In this document: positions 14,480 through 17,017 of the stretch, in pieces
How positions within the stretch are numbered: position 1 is the first letter of the stretch
Layout of the letters: each line of letters starts with the position of its first letter
NCBI GenBank assembly: GCA_039188505.1
Contig: JBCCZC010000074.1
Location: 1-17,017, forward strand
Reading direction: 5' to 3'
DNA length: 17,017 bases
From: JBCCZC01 sp039188505
GTDB lineage: Bacteria; Pseudomonadota; Gammaproteobacteria; Xanthomonadales; SZUA-38
The notes under the pieces: model-generated
The model's input: the letters and a program-made list of their open reading frames with translations, nothing else
Database searches by the model: none
Told to the model about the DNA's origin: nothing
Position numbers and translations under genes: made by a program

Positions 14480-14504
14480 GCTCAAGCCGAAACGCGTTCG
14501 AGAG

Positions 14505-14528
14505 AGCCCGGCACCCGCCGGGCTTTTT
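14505..14528 (+). terminator. Rho-independent terminator after the barrel genes
   Basis: AGCCCGGC, loop ACCC, then GCCGGGCT running into TTTTT: a perfect eight-base GC-rich stem with a T run, 26 bases after the copy 2 stop codon. It should end transcripts of the barrel genes and separate them from the gene at 14637. Confidence 0.9.
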
Positions 14529-14589
14529 CGTTGGCGCACTGACGCGCACCCAAGCGGGGGAAATTCCTACAGACGCGGCCCGTGGCACC

Positions 14590-14598
14590 TGCTAGCTT
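14590..14598 (+). promoter_or_regulatory. Possible extended -10 of the gene at 14637
   Basis: TGCTAGCTT fits an extended -10 (TGn followed by TAGCTT) 38 bases before the start codon. No clear -35 stands upstream. A separate promoter is expected here because a terminator precedes it. Confidence 0.3.
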
Positions 14599-14636
14599 TG
14601 TAGATGATTGAAAATCCTCAGGAAGAGGGACGTGTC

Positions 14637-15476
14637 ATGAATCGAACGATCATCTGCGCGCTCGCGCTGATCGCCTCGACCGCCTCGGTGGCAGGCGAGT
14701 CACGCTGGCAGGAAGCCTACATCGGCGCGCTCGACTCCCTGGCGGAGGGCGAATTCTCCACCGCCGCGGGGCTGCTGGCCGTCGCGGCCAACGAGGCGCC
14801 GGAACCACAGCTCAACGCGATCGACGGCCAGGTCGACTACCTACCGCACCTGAACCTCGCCGCCGCCCGCTTCGAGCTCGGCGAATACGAGGACGCTCGC
14901 GGCGCCCTGGAACAGAGCGCAAGCTTCGGCGTGGCTCGGCAGAGCTATGTCGGACGCCAGCTCTGGGACAGCTACGCGCTACGGATCGTCGCCGCAGCCG
15001 TGCCCGAGCAGGCCGAAGCGGAAGCCGACCCGGTCTCCTTCCGGGACTTCGAGCGCACCGACTTCGTCCTCGCGCAGGGCGACGCCGAAGCCATCAGGCG
15101 CCAGGTGCTGCGCCGCTGCGCTTTGAGCGGCGACGACGAGAAGGACATTCTGCCCTGGTACTTCCACTACGAGTTCGGTCGGGAACTTCTCGAGGCCGGG
15201 GACGCCCAGCGCGCGCTCGACGAACTGATCCTCGCGGCGAGCAAGCGGGAGGAATCCAAGCGCGGGAAGCGCATGTACGGCATGTGGTTCACGAACTATC
15301 TGCCCTACTACCAGATCGCCCAGGCCCACAGCCAGCTGGGCAACTGGCGCTGCGCCATGGACGCCATGCGGCTGTCGAGCACCTACGGCGAGTTCTCGCC
15401 GACGGACCGGGGGTTCGACGACTACAGCGACCTGCAGAAGCTCATCATGCGACAGAACGACGCCAGCGGCGGCTGA
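14637..15476 (+). CDS. Secreted protein with two TPR-like modules
   Basis: The 279-residue product has a signal peptide (MNRTIICALALIASTASVAG, probable cut before E21) and should be periplasmic. Residues 21-117 and about 175-275 are two diverged copies of the module found at the N-terminus of the protein encoded at 10123. Each has a small amphipathic pair around A-x-G-(D/E)-x4-A, then Y-L-P and a second pair with LG-x6-A. The second copy retains MYGMWFTNYLPYYQIAQAHS; the first is more degenerate (GQVDYLPHLNLAAARFELG). An acidic linker separates them. No enzyme motif is seen. AGGAAGAGGGA before the ATG at 14637 sets the start; the in-frame ATG at 14604 has none. The terminator at 14505 means it has its own transcript, but the shared module ties it to the kinase locus. 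It converges on dcd. Confidence 0.75.
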   Translation: MNRTIICALALIASTASVAGESRWQEAYIGALDSLAEGEFSTAAGLLAVAANEAPEPQLNAIDGQVDYLPHLNLAAARFELGEYEDARGALEQSASFGVARQSYVGRQLWDSYALRIVAAAVPEQAEAEADPVSFRDFERTDFVLAQGDAEAIRRQVLRRCALSGDDEKDILPWYFHYEFGRELLEAGDAQRALDELILAASKREESKRGKRMYGMWFTNYLPYYQIAQAHSQLGNWRCAMDAMRLSSTYGEFSPTDRGFDDYSDLQKLIMRQNDASGG

Positions 15477-15484
15477 GCGTCCTT

Positions 15485-15504
15485 CCGGAAGCTCAGGCTT
15501 TCGG
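15485..15504. other. Hairpin between the convergent secreted-protein and dcd genes
   Basis: CCGGAAGC, loop TCAG, GCTTTCGG pair with one G-T wobble. The dcd stop codon lies in the loop. Neither strand shows a T run after the stem, so it is at best a weak bidirectional terminator or an mRNA-end stabiliser. Confidence 0.3.
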
Positions 15505-16059
15505 GAGCGTCACCCCGCGCTGACCCATGTACTTGCCGGCGCGGTCCGCATAAGAGGTCTCGCACACCTCGTCCGACTCCAGGAACAACACCTGAGCCAC
15601 GCCTTCGTTGGCGTAGATCCGGGCGGGTAGCGGCGTGGTGTTCGAGAACTCGAGCGTCACGTGCCCCTCCCATTCGGGCTCGAGCGGCGTGACGTTCACG
15701 ATGATGCCGCAGCGGGCGTAGGTCGACTTGCCGAGGCAGATCGTCAGCACGTTGCGCGGAATCCGGAAGTACTCGACGGTGCGCGCCAGGCAGAAGGAGT
15801 TTGGCGGGATGATGCAGACGTCCGACTGGACGTCGACGAAACTGCCCTCGTCGAAGCCCTTCGGATCAACGACCGCAGCGTTGATGTTCGTGAAGATCTT
15901 GAATTCATCCGCGCAGCGAATGTCGTAGCCGTAGCTCGACGTGCCGTAGGAGATGACCCGCCCGCCATCCCGCTCGCGGATCTGGCCGGGCTCGAAGGGT
16001 TCGATCATGCCGTGCTCGTCGGCCATGCGCCGAATCCAGCGGTCTGCTTTGATGCTCAT
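15493..16059 (-). CDS. dcd: dCTP deaminase
   Basis: The 188-residue product is a full-length Dcd. It has the N-terminal MSIKADRWIRRMA and SYGTSSYGYDIRCADEF. The core carries GKSTYARCGIIVNVTPLEP (110-128), with the arginine and serine that contact the nucleotide triphosphate, and TLEFSNTTPLP with the catalytic glutamate E137. IYANEGVAQVLF and the C-terminal YADRAGKYMGQRGVTLPKA, which closes over the substrate, complete it. The enzyme deaminates dCTP to dUTP, which dUTPase then converts to dUMP for thymidylate synthesis in the cytoplasm. Length and motifs match the monofunctional proteobacterial type. The start overlaps the mrp stop by four bases (ATGA), so translation is probably coupled. Confidence 0.97.
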   Translation of the reverse strand: MSIKADRWIRRMADEHGMIEPFEPGQIRERDGGRVISYGTSSYGYDIRCADEFKIFTNINAAVVDPKGFDEGSFVDVQSDVCIIPPNSFCLARTVEYFRIPRNVLTICLGKSTYARCGIIVNVTPLEPEWEGHVTLEFSNTTPLPARIYANEGVAQVLFLESDEVCETSYADRAGKYMGQRGVTLPKA

Positions 16060-17017
16060 GTGTCAAGGATCTTGATGTTGGGAAACTGCAGCTTCTTGCT
16101 GCGGGCCTGGCGCGAAAGCCGGGCGGCGGCCTGGCGGGCAACGCTAAGGTAGGCTTCGGCGAGGTTGCTCTCGGGCGCCGCGGCCACGGTCGGTATGCCG
16201 CCGTCGGCCTGCATGCGGATCTGGATGTCGAGAGGGATCTGTCCCAGGAGGTCGACGCCATAGTCGGCAGCCATCTGCTCACCGCCTCCCGTACCGAAGA
16301 TCGGCTCCTCATGCCCGCAGTTGGAACAGACGTGGGTGCTCATGTTTTCCACGATGCCCAGCACGGGCACGCCCACCTTCTCGAACATCTTCAGTCCCTT
16401 GCGCGCATCGAGCAGGGCAATGTCCTGGGGCGTCGTGACGATGAGCGCACCGCTGACCGGAACACGCTGAGACAAGGTCAGCTGGATGTCGCCGGTGCCC
16501 GGAGGCAGGTCGATGACGAGGTAGTCCAGGTCGTCCCAGCGGGTCTCGTTGAGAAGCTGCTGCAGCGCCTGGGTGACCATGGGACCACGCCAGACCATCG
16601 GCGTGTCCTCCTCGATGAGATAGCCGATCGACATGGTCTGGACGCCGTGACTCACCTTCGGCAGGATCGCCTCGCCCTCGATATCGGGGCGCCCCGAAAG
16701 GCCCATCATGCGTGGAATACTGGGTCCGTAGATGTCCGCGTCGAGGATGCCGACCTTCGCGCCTTCGGCCGCGAGGGCCAGGGCCACGTTCGCGGTGGTC
16801 GTCGACTTGCCGACGCCACCCTTGCCGGAGGCGACGGCGAGCACGTTCTTCACGCCCGGGATGGGCGTCAGCTCGCCCTGCACCTTGTGCGAATGGATGC
16901 GCCAGGAAATGTCGACGACGGCCTGGGCGATCGCGGCGTCGGCCTCGAGGAGGGCCTTGAGCTCGGTGGCCCAGGCATCGCGCAGGCCGCCGGCCGGATA
17001 GCCGAACCGCAGGTCCA
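16056..17017 (-). CDS. mrp: Mrp/ApbC iron-sulfur cluster carrier ATPase, 5' end cut
   Basis: About 320 residues are visible; the start lies beyond the right edge. The frame continues upstream of the GTG at 16883 through LRFGYPAGGLRDAWATELKA and VVDISWRIHSHKVQGEL, the usual N-terminal part of Mrp, so the gene does not begin at 16883. The deviant Walker A motif VASGKGGVGKSTTTANVAL is followed by DADIYGPSIPRMMG, the Walker B region VIDLPPGTGDIQLTL and NMSTHVCSNCGHEEPIFG. The last contains the CxxC pair that holds a bridging [4Fe-4S] cluster in the dimer. Mrp/ApbC proteins bind and transfer Fe-S clusters to apo-proteins in the cytoplasm. The stop overlaps the dcd start. In several gammaproteobacteria the gene next upstream is metG, transcribed divergently; that cannot be checked here. 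Confidence 0.95.
   Translation of the reverse strand, partial: DLRFGYPAGGLRDAWATELKALLEADAAIAQAVVDISWRIHSHKVQGELTPIPGVKNVLAVASGKGGVGKSTTTANVALALAAEGAKVGILDADIYGPSIPRMMGLSGRPDIEGEAILPKVSHGVQTMSIGYLIEEDTPMVWRGPMVTQALQQLLNETRWDDLDYLVIDLPPGTGDIQLTLSQRVPVSGALIVTTPQDIALLDARKGLKMFEKVGVPVLGIVENMSTHVCSNCGHEEPIFGTGGGEQMAADYGVDLLGQIPLDIQIRMQADGGIPTVAAAPESNLAEAYLSVARQAAARLSRQARSKKLQFPNIKILDT

Noticed and set aside
13151..14539. A 462-codon open frame on the minus strand opposite barrel copy 2
   Set aside because: It lies entirely antisense to a gene with clear signal peptide, family signature and paralogue. Long antisense frames are common in GC-rich DNA, and the translation shows no recognisable domain.
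14583..14598. Sigma54-like sequence TGGCAC...GC before the gene at 14637
   Set aside because: The GG and GC elements are one base too close, and the -12 side reads TAGC rather than TTGC.

Overview
The window looks like chromosomal DNA of a GC-rich gammaproteobacterium. The evidence is the tRNA-Tyr, tRNA-Gly, tRNA-Thr, tuf order at the left edge, the mrp-dcd pair at the right edge (an order familiar from Pseudomonas-like genomes), and a strong G/C bias at third codon positions. A Chromatiales- or Xanthomonadales-like lineage is plausible, but I cannot place it further. No insertion sequence, integrase, CRISPR array or rRNA is visible.

Left part (1-4447), mostly housekeeping and accessory genes. 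The minus strand carries the 5' end of tuf preceded by three tRNA genes and a good sigma70-type promoter with a GC-rich discriminator. Diverging from it is a DUF445 (YjiN-like) membrane protein, which abuts a convergent GFA-type zinc-thiol protein with no spacer. A divergent region follows, then a small exported lytic transglycosylase with an N-terminal DUF4124 segment, a macro-domain hydrolase that overlaps it by four bases, and a divergent DUF1295-like membrane protein.

Middle (4448-6948). A roughly 220-base leader with a promoter, a palindrome and several possible hairpins precedes etfB-etfA, the two subunits of electron transfer flavoprotein. A Nudix hydrolase of the ADP-ribose pyrophosphatase type follows and is probably in the same operon.

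Right-centre (6949-15476), the most unusual part. A transmembrane Ser/Thr protein kinase has a periplasmic region of about 635 residues made of TPR-like repeats and ending in a PEGA-like domain. It is followed by a secreted protein with an N-terminal TPR-like module and a coiled-coil-like middle, two tandem paralogous FadL/OmpP1-like outer-membrane beta-barrels, a clear rho-independent terminator, and a second secreted protein carrying two diverged copies of the same module. I read this as one functional locus spanning inner membrane, periplasm and outer membrane. A kinase that senses envelope state and controls or monitors outer-membrane channels is a reasonable hypothesis, but nothing in the sequence proves the link.

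Right edge (15485-17017). dcd (dCTP deaminase) and mrp/apbC (Fe-S carrier P-loop ATPase, cut by the window end) lie on the minus strand with a four-base overlap and converge on the secreted protein gene.
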